Assembly: GCA_029255685.2 (NCBI GenBank)
Contig: CM055312.2
Coordinates: forward strand, 5,542,649 to 5,606,648
Source: Silene conica
Lineage: Eukaryota > Streptophyta > Magnoliopsida > Caryophyllales > Caryophyllaceae
Reading direction: 5' to 3'
DNA: 64,000 bases
Shown: piece after piece, positions 1 through 10,582 of the stretch
How the letters are laid out: every line of letters starts with the position of its first letter
How positions within the stretch are numbered: the stretch's first letter is position 1
Notes under the pieces: generated by a model
Told to the model about the DNA's origin: nothing
The model's input: only the letters and a program-made list of their open reading frames with translations
Database searches by the model: none
Translations under genes and position numbers: made by a program

Positions 1-1098
1 CAACATTTAAATATAATTAAATATATATTTTATGTTTATATATAAAGTATAATTTTATTTTTATCATGTAGTTGAAGCTAAATCTAAACAAATAAAGTAC
101 AATTCGACTTTTACTCTAACTAATTCTCATTTCCCAACCAAAGTCATCTTCTAATCGATCTTTTTTAAATTTTTATTCCTGTTATAAATATATTCTGTCA
201 GAGAAATTAAGATAATGAAACAACACCGAATCGCTATGCTTTCCTTATAGAACAATTCGTCCCGTATATTATGCCTGGGATATTCCGAATTTTCTACAGA
301 GATAAGACGATGTTCCTCGGTTTTTGGCAAGAAAACAGAGATATAATTTTGAAGTATTGATCTGAGATTTGCTTTTCTGTTCAAGAAGAATAATCAGAAG
401 TTTTTCTCGTAAGGAAATTCTGATTTGTTTCGTCCCATATATATAGGGAAATGAAGGGGAAAAAGGAAAGGATTTAGTCACATTTCTGAAGAGTCGCAAC
501 TCTTCGAAATCAACCTGCCAAAATCCGTTTTATTCGGATAAATTATTTGGCGCCAAAGTTTCGGTGTCGTTCGTAAGGCAACTATACCGCGAACTTATAA
601 TATAATAGACTAGTGTACACTCCGTACTTCCCGAACTAGTTTTATTATTTATAAGTTTGCCCGTCTTTGAACCAAACCCAAATTACGGAAAATGAACAGG
701 TAATTACACTTAAATTACCAACAATTCCTCCTATAAACTATAATATGTTTAGCCATGTGTCCAATGAGTGTCGGATATCCCAGTGTTGGACACGGTGTCG
801 AATGCGGGACGGCTAATTAAGAAAAGTGTCCGTGCTACCGAACTCGTCGCAAATTTGCGACGAATATGTCCGTCATAAATGAGAATTTGTGATAAGAATA
901 GTAGACATATTAAGTTTTTTTTATAAGTACTCCCCACCCTAAACATCATTTTTGTAATTACTCCCTACTTAAAAAATTGATACCTTAATTTTTTACTCGA
1001 TTTATTAATTATTTTAAAGTTAAATATCAAGTGGTTAAGAGCTCTCATTTATTAAGTTAGCTGAAGTACAGATTCATCAAAATAGAGATGATGGTAGA
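1..1098. other. AT-rich spacer without a recognisable gene
   Basis: Short open frames here have no recognisable domain and no coding-like composition. The one notable structure is a perfect palindrome at 844-863, listed separately, followed by a stretch (to about 930) that resembles the ends of the MITE at 30820-31006 (GCGACG then GTCCGTCAT-like words). Confidence 0.6.
844..863. repeat. Perfect 20-bp palindrome
   Basis: The sequence tcgtcgcaaatttgcgacga equals its own reverse complement. It looks like two MITE-type termini (TTTGCGACGA) joined head to head, since the same word family ends the MITE at 30820-31006 and recurs near 31085. Confidence 0.8.
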
Positions 1099-1175
1099 GG
1101 CTGTGTTTGGCAAGACAAATAACATACCTGATTTGTCTGAAATGACTTTTTTTACTAAAATAATCAGGTAGCTTA

Positions 1176-1431
1176 CTTCCTCCGTTCGAATCCACACTGC
1201 ATATTTCTATTTTGTACACTATTCACAAGTGAACATTTGATCTCAATTTTCTCATAATACATAAGAGAAAACATATTCAAGTGGGGTCTTGTTTGATTCG
1301 TCTTTACGAGTACATTGAAAATATATAACTTTTATAATTTTTGCAACTACGTAGCTAAAGATATTTACCACGTAAAACTTGCGTTGACAAACGTGAAAAC
1401 AAACATGCAGTGTGGATTCAAACGGAGGAAG
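1176..1431. mobile_element. Stowaway-type MITE (Tc1/mariner)
   Basis: Terminal inverted repeats of about 27 bp begin cttcctccgtt and end aacggaggaag. The element is flanked by TA on both sides (1174-1175 and 1432-1433). It is 256 bp, AT-rich and non-coding. The CTTCCTCCGTT terminus and TA duplication are typical of Stowaway. Confidence 0.85.
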
Positions 1432-2013
1432 TATTTTTTTGGGTGTTTGGCAAGTACCTGATTTGAGAGAAAAAGCTACCTAAATAAAAAGTTATCCCAG
1501 GTAGCATTTGAGAAATCAGGTACTGTTTCATTTTCATCTACCTATTCTACCCTTGGTCTAATATCCGCAATAGGATTGCTACTTTAATTTCAGGTGAAGC
1601 TTAATTAATATTTTTTTTGTATGATTTTAATAAAGAATTATTTTTGTATCGCTAAAATATATTTTCAAGGGTGTATTGCATGAATTTTTTTTTACCTAAT
1701 TGTTATATGTTAATTATTTTCTCATTCTCTTTCAAATATATTGAAAAAATTTCATTATAATTTGTTAAATTTATACTTGAAATTAAGAATTTAAGAAAAA
1801 ATTTTAAGAACTAGTATGTGAAGCCCGCCTTGCCCTCAACCTAGTAAAAACGTAACGCCGTCAACGACAATAACACAAGAAAAATAGTAAAAACATAAAA
1901 GATATCAATAATAAACCATCTCTTTTTCCATCATTTTGTTAAATATCAGCTAACTTTTCAGCTAGTATCCAAACAGTTCTAACAAAAATCAGCTATCTTT
2001 TCAGGCAGTAGGT

Positions 2014-2255
2014 CTCCTGAGATACCGCCTCTCAATAAGTCTATTGAGAGACTATTGTACAAATTTAAGAAAAAGTGATAATAAAGGTAATATAATAGGT
2101 ACAGATCATGATTAAAGATAAAATAAGTATATTTATGAGGTAAATAAGTATGAAATTACTATGGTACGATTAATGACAAAAGGGTTACGAAATACAAATA
2201 AAATGGTACAAAATAATGGTCTCTCAATAATTTATTGAAAGACCGTCTCTCTCAA
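2014..2255. mobile_element. MITE-like inverted-repeat element
   Basis: The left end (cctctcaataagtctattgagagac) and the reverse complement of the right end (gtctttcaataaattattgagagacc) match over roughly 40 bp. Each end also holds its own small hairpin (ctctcaataa...ttgagag). The interior is AT-rich and non-coding. No target duplication could be fixed. Confidence 0.5.
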
Positions 2256-2370
2256 GTTTTAGTGCTTTTCAGGTCTTAATTTTCAGCTACCTTTTCAGTT
2301 ACCTTTTCAGGTTTCAGCTACCTTTTTCAGATTTCAGCTACCTTTTCAGGTAGTTTTGTCAAACAGACCC

Positions 2371-2803
2371 AAAGTTAGTGAGTTTGGAAGAGGAAGAACA
2401 ACAACACCTATAATTGTCTTTGAAATAATTCATAACCCGAGTAAAGATTAACATTAACATAGTAGCAATTTTGAAAATTCTTTTTTTAGAAATATGATAG
2501 TTAAGAAAATGATAGTTATGCCTCGAAATAGTTATAAAAAAACACTAGAATATTCTTTTTACATTTTACGAATGAGAGATCTAAGTTGATGTCACCGACT
2601 TTTAAACCGTCTCCAAAAATTAGACACAATATTAATAGAAGTCATAAAACCAGCAATTTTGTTAGTTTCACAAAAACTAATGTGTGCACAGTTAATACAA
2701 TTGATAATAAATTTGTGTGCGAGATTTAACAATCATCTATCTATCTATTATTATAATAAAAGCTTTTTTTTCGAGCGATTATAGAGTCTCTAATATTAAT
2801 GAA
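2371..2803. other. AT-rich spacer
   Basis: No gene or structured repeat recognised. A short (atct)n run lies near 2735. Confidence 0.5.
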
Positions 2804-2831
2804 CTAGTATTTTTGCCCGTGCGATGCACGG
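2804..2831 (-). mobile_element. Helitron-type 3' terminus
   Basis: Read on the minus strand there is a hairpin with stem CCGTGC/GCACGG and loop ATC, then about 9 nt, then CTAG followed by T. A short GC hairpin just before a CTRR end with T after it is the Helitron 3' signature. A matching terminus occurs at 61620-61649. The body would extend to higher coordinates; its 5' TC end was not identified. The identity rests on the terminus alone. Confidence 0.5.
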
Positions 2832-3426
2832 ATACTAATTTAATTTGTGGTATTCATAAAGTTTTCACCATGTAAATCAAAAGTAAATCATAATATTTTT
2901 TTTATATAAAAATAGTATTAGTTCGTTCTATACATGTGTTATTTTGTTAAAAAAATTACCTCATTTTTATTTATTTTTTTCATTAATGTTACCACCAACT
3001 CGCCACGATAATCTACAGTATCACACGAAAAAACCCTTCAAACCACCATTCTTACTCTTCAAACAACACATAAAACGGTCCACAATCCAAAACCGCACCT
3101 ACTAACCTATCATGAAATTAATCATCAAATGCGATTTAGTCATCTTTATTGCTACATCAAACAACCATCTAACTCATCATCGACACTCTTTCATAGCTTC
3201 CTATTCACACCCAAAATATTCAAGTGACCCCTCCTTCACAAAACACTTGAACTTATCCATCAATGTTAGCTCTTCCTTTGAAAAGTCAATCCATTTATCA
3301 GAAACCTAACTAACTTCTGTTTTCAAAATCGATCTTGTTTGAATGAGAAATCCTTGATTGCTGGGAAAACAAAAACATGCAATTTTTTTTGTTTGGTTAG
3401 CAAAAGAGGTATGAGAGAAGTGTTAA
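2832..3426. other. Spacer, possibly Helitron body
   Basis: No coding region recognised; an open frame at 3112-3309 has no known domain. The last five bases (gttaa, 3422-3426) are the left target duplication of the Tekay element. Confidence 0.45.
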
Positions 3427-4383
3427 TGTAACAGCCCGTATTTTCGTAAAATCTAATTTAAGCGTTTTAAATTATTTTACGTATAAATAATATTTTAATA
3501 ATTTAATTCGACAGATTTTAATTTAATAAGTAAGATCCGTCTTAAGAACCCCAAGTCCTTAAGACGAATACAAATTTGGTAAGGCTTAAACTCGTAAAAC
3601 AAATACCCGTTCTATTTTCCTAACCCGTTTCATAATACGGAAAGGACAGCTACATAAACCCCTAAAAACCCTTAAGTTGTCATAATTCATCTTCCTCACA
3701 ACTCCTTTCACTGTAAACATAAACCTTCTTAAAACCTCCATTTTATTCATCTCTTTTTGAGAAATTCTTCATCATCCGGTACTCGAATCGAGGTAACAAC
3801 GACATTTTCGGAATCCTCATTCGATTTCCAAGCCATCTATCACTTTCTTTTTGTAAATCCTTAACTTTAAAAATGGGGCTGTTTTCTCCTAATTCCGTTT
3901 TAAGTGCTTAAAATCCGTTTTCTATGCTTGTAGGTGTTGGCTTAGAGGTTCCAGAGATCGATAGCTACATTGTTGAGGAAGATCTTTAGCCGGATTAGCT
4001 TGAAAGGTGACGATAATGAGAAACTCGGCCTTTATGTGTATATTAGCATGTTTGTTGTGATTCTTGTGTTGGTTTCTGTTTTTGTTGATATACATTGATC
4101 AAAGGACTTAGTAATATGTTTAGGATGTTTGCTATGTGAAGAATTCATGCTTTAAAGTGTTGTTATATGTTCATAAGCATATTTTCAGTTTTTCGCATTT
4201 TGCGACGGATACTTGTTAAATTCATTTGAGGATTGTTATGGGACTTACTTGCTGATAGATTAGTAGTATTTGGCGTTTGATATTGTTGTGTAAACATCAC
4301 ATGAATCGTTGTGTAAGTTTTGGTGTCGAATGATTGAGTTTTGAGGAAGGCTGAAATCACGATTTTGCGTTACAGGCTCTCTG

Positions 4384-4574
4384 AGCCGGTCGACCGACCG
4401 GCCGCCGGTCGACCGGCTGGGAGTGCGTTTATGTGTTTTTCGTATTTTGAGAATTTGGCCTTGGACTGCCAGCCGGCCGACCGGCTGGTAGTCCCTTGTG
4501 TCGTGTATGTTTTGCGAAAACTATAGGTAGATGGGAGCCCAGCCGGCAGACCGGCCGCCTGCCAGCCGGCTGGG
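4384..4574. repeat. Three GC-rich hairpin modules in the Tekay 5' LTR
   Basis: Modules at 4384-4420, 4469-4488 and 4537-4574 are inverted repeats built from CAGCCGG, CCGACCGG and CCGGCTG words, in an otherwise AT-rich LTR. The outer bases of the stems also pair (for example GCCCAGCCGG with CCGGCTGGGA). The first module contains ggtcgaccgacc, the 12-mer that also fills the Athila element's hairpins. Confidence 0.8.
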
Positions 4575-4934
4575 AGTGCAATTGGGAATGGGTTGCGATT
4601 TTAGTAAAGGCTAGGGAATCACTACTACAATTAAGCACTTGGGCCACGACTAAATTCGTGGCGCAAGTACTAATTTCCCGTGGCTAAAGCTCTTTGTCAC
4701 GGAAATACCTTCCGTGGCCCAAGTGGTCGTGGCTAACAGATAGCCACGGGAAAAACAAGAATGTGGCTAAAATTATATTTTTAGCCACAGATTCTCTCGT
4801 GGCTAATAATTCCCGTGACCAAAAATTAATTCTCGTGGCCAAAATTATTCCCGTGACAAACAAAAAAATAAAAAATAAATAAACAAAATGTAATATATTA
4901 TTTTTTACTAATAATGAAAATATTTTCAGATATG

Positions 4935-5125
4935 GAATCTTTTTTCTTGGTCTAAACCGGGTGTCCACCGTGTCGACAACGGTGTATAATCCCCTCGCTG
5001 CAGGCTCTCTCACGAGGAGGTAAACGGCTTGCCAAAGAGTTGCTCCATTCCCATGGGTAGGAATCGAACCCCTGACCTCAGGGTTAAGGGATGAGGTGAG
5101 CAACCACCACACTACCAAACACATT
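4935..5125 (-). mobile_element. tRNA-derived SINE-like segment
   Basis: On the minus strand there is an A-box-like word (tggtagtgtggtgg, 5104-5117) and then a perfect B box (ggttcgattcc, 5060-5070), spaced as in a tRNA gene. The flanks (ttaaccctgaggtcaggg and cctacccatggg) are typical of tRNA-related SINE heads. It is not a functional tRNA: no full cloverleaf is present. An AT-rich tail lies toward 4870. The ends and the target duplication are not resolved. Confidence 0.6.
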
Positions 5126-5226
5126 TGGTTACATGTGGTATTTTGTCAAGTTTTAATCCTTGCTTGGTTAATTATCTCAACTCGTTACCTACAATCACAA
5201 GTTATTCACTTTTGCGAATCGTATAT

Positions 5227-5303
5227 CCTCCCCAGGAGGTCAGTCATCCCAAGACTACTCTCACCTGAGCACACTTAACTGTGGAGTTCTTATGATGAGC
5301 TAC
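5227..5303 (-). repeat. 5S rRNA-derived segment (Cassandra-type LTR remnant or 5S-derived SINE head)
   Basis: The minus strand runs parallel to the 3' two thirds of plant 5S rRNA: agaactcc, agttaag, gtgctc, gagagtagt, ggatg, tgacctcctggg in the right order and spacing, covering the internal promoter (A box, intermediate element, C box). It is diverged and incomplete, so it is not a 5S gene. Cassandra TRIMs carry such 5S sequence in their LTRs; a 5S-derived SINE is the alternative. It lies about 100 bp upstream, in the same orientation, of the tRNA-like segment. Confidence 0.6.
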
Positions 5304-6615
5304 CGAAAGTGAAACTTAAGCCTGTTGATATAGTTAACACTTTGAAACCTTTTTAAATGATATTCTTTTTTTTTCTAAATTACCTTCACTATTATTTTTG
5401 CGAAAAAATATTAAATGATTTACATATTTTTGCGGAAAAAATATTATTTTTCTCAAATTACTCGAGTTTTCAATGTTGACCTCCCGACTAATGATGCTCG
5501 GGTCATTTTTTGCCCGAGTCAACAAAAATATTTTCTCCAAACTATTTAATCACATTTTCCTTATATTTGTTTCCCTAATACATTTTTTTATTTTTTTCAT
5601 TTGTCGGCATTTTTATTTTATTTTTCTTTTATCCATTTTTTCGTATATTTTTCCACACAAATACTATTTGTAAAATCGTCGTATTTGTAACGAAAAAAAG
5701 TTTAATCACTTTTTACTAAATAATGATCACTTTTGAATAATGATTACATATGGGTATCAATGACCGAGTTTTATTACTAAAATAAATTACCAAGACATTA
5801 TTAACTCGAAAATAATCAGTTTTTGCCAAAAAACACAGAAAATATCGTATAAATTTTTGTTTTCTCTAAATTGATTTCTTTTCATTGTTCTTGATATTTC
5901 TTTTTGTCAACAAAATTTCACATTATTTACACATGTAAATTTATTATTTTAATTTCCATTTTACTTTTCGGTGTGATACACTCATTTTCAATAATTAAAA
6001 TGTTTTTCTATATTGATTTTTTTATATACGGTTACTTTATCAATATGTTTTTTTCCATTTTATTCAATGATTTGTTGGAAATCATTTTGAATTTAATTTT
6101 TTGGACTACCTTTTTTTATTTAATCATATTTTAAATCTAATTGTCTTTTTTTTTTTTTTTCTCCTTAAAAACTTCCCCAATTTTTTTCCAATTTAACATC
6201 TCGAATTCAAGTTCTTGTAGAAATGTTTTACAAATAAAGTTGTAAATCAATTTTCTAATGATAAGCTTATTTAACAATATATTAGTTTCAGACTTCTCAA
6301 TGATAGGTGTTAATAAGTTAATTATTTAATTGGACATACTTTCTCTTTAAATGTGATGCGGTCTCTAAATAATGTTATTCAATATTATAAATTTAACAAA
6401 AAAAGAATTATAAATATATATTTGCCATGGGTGTCACATTGTTCGTGGCAAAAATGATTATTAGCCACGACTGTAACCTAAATTGTTGCGTAATTGACTT
6501 TTTGCCATGGGAAATTTTTTTCCCGTGGCATAAATTTTTTCTAAAATAGTGAATAAAATTTTTCCCGTGTCTAAACAAAATTTAGTCACGAATTATAAAT
6601 TCCCGTGGCATAATT
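5304..6615. other. AT-rich interior of CACTA element 1
   Basis: No coding domain recognised. T-rich frames such as 5904-6134 are low complexity. CCACG-type subterminal repeats resume near 6420. Confidence 0.5.
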
Positions 6616-6643
6616 GTGGCGCAAGTGTCATTTTGTTGTAGTG
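6616..6643. repeat. Internal copy of a CACTA right terminus
   Basis: The stretch gtggcgcaagtg...tgttgtagtg here repeats the true right end at 7534-7561. The base triplet after it (tat) does not match the one before 4620 (aat), so 4620-6643 is not a separately inserted element as it stands. Confidence 0.75.
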
Positions 6644-7569
6644 TATTTTTTGTCGGGCTTGTTGCGCAATTTAATAAATTGAGTAACTGGGTAAGTATCT
6701 TTGAAATTACAAAATTGTCATTACATAATTAAACGTATACTTAAAGTGAAGCAGCATTCAACGAAAATAAAGCAAAATAAATTGTTAAACAACAATCATT
6801 TATTCATATAATCATATTCATTTTCAAGTCAGTAGTGTTAATAAGAATAATCATAATAAATTGCACAAATTTTTACTTGTGACGGACTAAATCCAATAAT
6901 AAGAATAATCATAATATGATCATTTACGTCAATAGTGAAGAACATTAAGTACGAATATTGTTCACATCTCGCAATAATACGGCGCACTACTCTTGATGTC
7001 ACAGTACACACCATGTTGCACTAATAATTTTGTACTATTATTTGTTATCATATCAAAAATATTAGTCACGGTAAAAATCCTAATGCGTAGCTAAGAGCAA
7101 TAATTAGTCACGGGTAATTTACTTGTGACAATAAATCACAATTAGCCACGGTAATAATTCAGTGTGTGGCTAAGAGCAATATAGTCACGGATAATTTAGC
7201 TGTGACAATAAATCATAATTAGCCACGTTAAGAATTCAGTGTGGCTAAGCACATTAATTAGTCACGGTTAACTTACATGTGACTATAAATCATAATTAGC
7301 CACGACATTGTGGCTAAAAATAATTATTAGCCACATTCGTGACTTGATGCGTGACTAAACGCATTTGTTAGCCACGGTCATGGCTTAATCCGTGACTAAA
7401 AACAATTATTTGTCACGGATATATTTTCCCGTGACATAAATTTTTTTACCAATTAATTTTGAAGGAAGGGGACTTTTTTTCCCGTGACTAAGCAAATTTA
7501 GGTCACGAATTATGAATTCCCGTGACATAAATCGTGGCGCAAGTGCCATTTTGTTGTAGTGAATGGGGT

Positions 7570-7694
7570 TCCCAGCCGGCCGACCGGCTGCCTGCCGACC
7601 GGCTGGGAGTCCTTGTGTGTTTTATTTCGAAAAGAAAGAGGAGCTGAGTGGGTCACCAGCCGGCCGACCGGCTGCCTGCCGACCGGCTGGGGAC
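7570..7694. repeat. Two GC-rich hairpin modules between the CACTA insertions
   Basis: Modules at 7570-7608 and 7651-7694 share cagccggccgaccggctg and ccgaccggctgg. Their outermost stem bases differ but still pair (TCCCAGCCGG with CCGGCTGGGA; GGTC with GACC). The same modules are at 23299-23337 and about 23380-23423 in the other LTR. Confidence 0.8.
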
Positions 7695-7847
7695 CCCTGT
7701 AAGCTATTTTTGAGTTTGTAATTTAATCGTAACTTTCAAACGGTTAATCGGTTTTGGTTGAAACTCGTTTTGTATACCCGTGATATGTATTTGAGGTCCC
7801 CGGAGGATGGGCAACATTTTATTGGGTTCGGGAATGGAGTAAGGATA

Positions 7848-7890
7848 GAGACCCCCCGGTCGGGTAACCGAAAGGGAAACCGGCTCTCCC
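7848..7890. repeat. GUAA-loop hairpin, copy A
   Basis: Conserved flanks (agacccccc and agggaaaccggctctcc) enclose a stem TCGG/CCGA closing the loop GTAA (7860-7871). Copy B at 15043-15083 has the same flanks and loop but stem ACTGG/CCAGT, a compensatory change. Both copies recur in the other LTR at about 23575 and 24431. Confidence 0.75.
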
Positions 7891-8569
7891 TCAACTTAGT
7901 TCCTGGGGTCAATTAGCACTACAACAAAATGACACTTGCGCCACGATTTATGTCACGGGAATTCATAATTCGTGACCTAAATTTGCTTAGCCACGGGAAA
8001 AAAAGTCTCATTCCTTCAAAATTATTTGGTAAAAAAGTTTATGTCACGGGAAAATATATCCGTGACAAATAATTATTTTTAGTCACGAATTAAGCCATGA
8101 CCGTGGCTAACAATTGTGTTTAGTCACGCATCAAGTCACGAACGTGGCTAATAATTATTTTTAGCCACAATGTCGTGGCTAATTATGATTTATTGTCACA
8201 GGTAAGTTAATCGTGACTAATTAGTGTGCTTAGCCACACTGAATTCTTAACGTGGCTAATTATGATTTATTGTCACAGCTAAATTATCCGTGACTAAATT
8301 GCTCTTAGCCACACACTGAGTTCTTACCGTGGCTAATTGTGATTTATTGTCACAAGTAAATTACCCGTGACTAGTTATTGCTCTTAGCTACGCACTGTAT
8401 TTTTACCGTGACTAATATTTTTGATATGATAACAAATAATAGTATAAAATTATTAGTGCAACATGGTGTGTACTGTGACATTAAGATGATTGGACCGTAT
8501 TATTGCGAGAAAAAGGCTATTGCATCATTTTCAATGAAACACTTTCATATTGTGTTGCAATTTTAATAG

Positions 8570-9105
8570 TGATACTAGTTTTGTAACACTTATCTTAAAA
8601 ATGTTGCATTTAATCTAAAAATGCAAGATTTTTTGTAAAGTTGTTACAATTAAATGAGCAATTACGTTAAATAATAAGTAAAAATAAAAAATGATACTCC
8701 GTAATTTGGAATTCCCATCTCCTCTCAACCGTCTCATTATTTCTTATCACCTCCCTAATCAATCTCAACCAACATCAGACTTTCATTTATCTAGACTTCA
8801 ATGATGCTCATATGTACAATCGTTGATCACCTCAAATCCACGCCTGATATCGTCGTCGAGAACCAACCTGTGACCCACAACCACTTCTCGCAGTTCACGA
8901 ACTTCCGGTTCGCAATAAGGTATGAGCTTTATTGCAATTTTTTAATAAAGTCATCAAAATTCATCTGATTTTCAAAAATTTGATTTCGTTTGTCACTGAA
9001 TTTCGAATTTCTATGAGTTTGGGATTAGGAAATCAATTATTAATATCATGTTAGGGTACAATGATTATCTTTTAGGGTTGGTGGTTTCAATTAATTTTCA
9101 ATCAA
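8570..9105 (+). other. Possible captured 5' gene end, unidentified
   Basis: The stretch 8790-8921 reads open (it includes TPDIVVENQPVTHNHFSQFTNF) and ends at a GT splice-donor-like site, gtatgag at 8921. This resembles a first exon followed by intron sequence up to about 9105. I do not recognise the product; it may belong with the oxygenase fragment that follows. Confidence 0.35.
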
Positions 9106-9342
9106 TTAGGATATGATTCGTCTTTTACCGAGGATAGTTGAAGAATGGAGATAGAATATTCAATTGAATTACCCTTGCCTAAGGGTGTAGATCCTAAATG
9201 GAGGTATATGTTGAGGATTGAGGATTGGCCTGTTAGTACCAATTTTGTGGAATTGAATGTTGATCCTGTTGTTCCGAAAGGGTTTGATGGGTGGAAGGAA
9301 AAAATGGATTCTTGGGGGTGTAAGATGGTTGATACTATTTAA
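9106..9342 (+). pseudogene. Captured fragment of a plant 2OG-Fe(II) oxygenase-like gene
   Basis: The frame from 9145 encodes about 65 residues including LPLPKGVDPKWRYM, then STNFVELNVDPVVPKGF and WKEKMDSWG. These match, from memory, a conserved stretch of a plant 2-oxoglutarate/Fe(II)-dependent oxygenase superfamily protein (PFPRGVDPKWRYMWR..., EPVIPEGFPEWKETMDSWG). Only this exon-like piece is present: no catalytic HxD...H residues and no substrate-binding arginine. It stops about 13 bp before the next fragment, so the join is an artefact of capture. Family assignment is by recollection and is moderately sure. Confidence 0.55.
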
Positions 9343-9354
9343 TTTGTAATGAAA

Positions 9355-9604
9355 TTTAGCCGCTGAATTGGTTAATGAGCTATGGAGTGCCAAAATCAAA
9401 GCAGAATACACGATTGTTAAAATGGTTGTGAAGATCTTTGAGCGTGCTGAAGCATCAGGAATTCCTTTCGCAGTCATGGTCGGTGATCGGGAATTGAATC
9501 TAGGGATTGTGAAAGTAAGAGATGTAAAAACTAAGGTTGAGGACTCCATTCCTAGAGATACAATGGTGCAAGAGCTTCTTAACCGACTAAAGAATTCTTC
9601 CTGA
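9355..9604 (+). pseudogene. Captured histidyl-tRNA synthetase C-terminal fragment
   Basis: The open stretch encodes about 80 residues of a class II anticodon-binding domain: ELVNELWSAKIKAEYT, then RAEASGIPFAVMVGDRELNLG, IVKVRD and VPRD-like SIPRDTMVQELL. This pattern, with ELW...I.AEY, GIPF..V.G..EL..G.V..K, is that of eukaryotic HisRS. The catalytic core is absent. The real enzyme charges tRNA-His in cytosol or organelles; this is a dead piece carried by the transposon and fused out of context to the oxygenase fragment. Confidence 0.7.
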
Positions 9605-10507
9605 AACATCTTTTCGACCTTTAAGTTTTTTGTGTACTCTTTAAGGCGCATTTTTGTAGGCCTGGGAATTTGAGATCAGCATGTCTCTTATGTTTCATAC
9701 AACATTATTGGGTAGTTTGGTTAATACCTTGATTTTTTACTCCTGCCCTTCTCTTTTCTCCAATTTTATTTTCTAGTCAGAACTGGGAAAACAGTACCAC
9801 ATCAAAATAGTACAGAGTACAACACTCGAAGTAATAGCCAAATGAACAAAGATTATAAAAAAGTAAATCAAATGCAAAATAGAACAAATTAACACTAAAC
9901 GAACTTTTCTGATCGGCACCCAATTTTTATTCGTTATCAAAGTCTCAAGACCATTAATAGCCAACTGATCTTTTCTCAACATGTCTAGTCCATGCACCTA
10001 ATGCATCAAATAAGTAAATGGAGGTATATGATTCTCGCATGTGAGATTGTCACATTAGAATTTTATTATTTATATCTTATTTTGGTTTACCGACCCAAGG
10101 ATGCATTTTCACTAACTGATATTTGGTGACTTCACATGTGTGACCGTCCATTAGAATTTGATTGTTTGTTGTTTTGGTTTACCCAATGATGAATTCACTT
10201 CTTTGATGCACTAGGTGGGTGCATAAGTACTTAGATGAGACAATCTTACATGTGAGACTGCTATTTGGTGGTCTAATATGTGAATGTATCAGGTGGTTGC
10301 ATAAACACTTAGATGAGATTATCCTACATGTGATACTGATATTTGGTAGCCTCACATGTGAGACCGTCTAGTTATAATTTGATTTTTTCTAGTTTTGGTT
10401 TACCCAAGCTTGCATTCACTTCTTTGATGTATCAGGCGGTTGACTGTCTTATATATGAGACCATGATATGAAATGGATTTGGTTTGATTGATTGATTTGA
10501 GGATGAT
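9605..10507. repeat. Non-coding filler with a degenerate tandem repeat (about 10010-10470)
   Basis: About three diverged copies of a 200-250 bp unit share ttttggtttaccca, cattcacttctttgatg, catgtgagac and ggtggttgcataa words. The sequence before it (9605-10010) looks like a 3' flank of the captured gene. No frame is recognisable. Confidence 0.6.
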
Positions 10508-10582
10508 GAAGGGGTACGGAGCCTAAACAGTTGGCATTCTCAGCGGCTCAGGGTTCCACACTTGGTATTTTCCCAATTATTG
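10508..10582 (+). pseudogene. Captured exon of a plant membrane-protein-like gene
   Basis: The open stretch encodes RGTEPKQLAFSAAQGSTLGIFPII and ends at a GT donor (gtatg). EPKQLAFSAALG.TLG.FPICG is, from memory, a conserved start in a small plant membrane protein family related to DUF2062. The match is short; the assignment is tentative. No further exon follows. Confidence 0.4.

Larger units (their letters stand above)
1099..2370. mobile_element. Possible hAT-like non-autonomous element, composite
   Basis: The left edge reads ggctgtgtttggcaaga and the right edge, reverse-complemented, gggtctgtttgacaaaa, an imperfect terminal inverted repeat. A second left-type terminus (gggtgtttggcaag) lies near 1441, and words such as caggtagct recur near both ends. 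A Stowaway MITE (1176-1431) and another MITE (2014-2255) lie within. No clear 8-bp target duplication was found, so the class and the exact limits are uncertain. Confidence 0.35.
4620..7561. mobile_element. CACTA (En/Spm) non-autonomous element 1
   Basis: Starts cactactacaa and ends ttgttgtagtg, with the 3-bp duplication aat at 4617-4619 and 7562-7564; comparison with the other LTR confirms an insertion exactly here. Both subterminal zones are packed with ccacg/cgtgg words in both orientations (ttagccacg, cgtggctaa, cgtgacaaa), typical of CACTA transposase-binding subterminal repeats. No transposase is present. A second right-type terminus sits internally at 6616-6643. Inside lie a tRNA-type SINE-like segment and a 5S rRNA-like segment. 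The last ~600 bp, reverse-complemented, closely match the start of CACTA element 2. Confidence 0.9.

Noticed and set aside
4341-4687. Short frames on both strands rich in Arg, Pro, Ala, Gly
   Set aside because: Produced by the GC hairpin modules; repeated at 21226-21589 in the other LTR.
5060-5117. tRNA gene
   Set aside because: A and B boxes are present but no complete cloverleaf or acceptor stem; better explained as a SINE head.
4684-5124. 146-residue minus-strand frame
   Set aside because: Covers the tRNA-like SINE segment and AT-rich tail; no protein domain.
5227-5303. 5S rRNA gene
   Set aside because: Too diverged, and only the 3' two thirds are present.
4620-6643. A separate CACTA element ending at the inner terminus
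   Set aside because: Flanking triplets (aat and tat) do not match, while 4617-4619 and 7562-7564 do.
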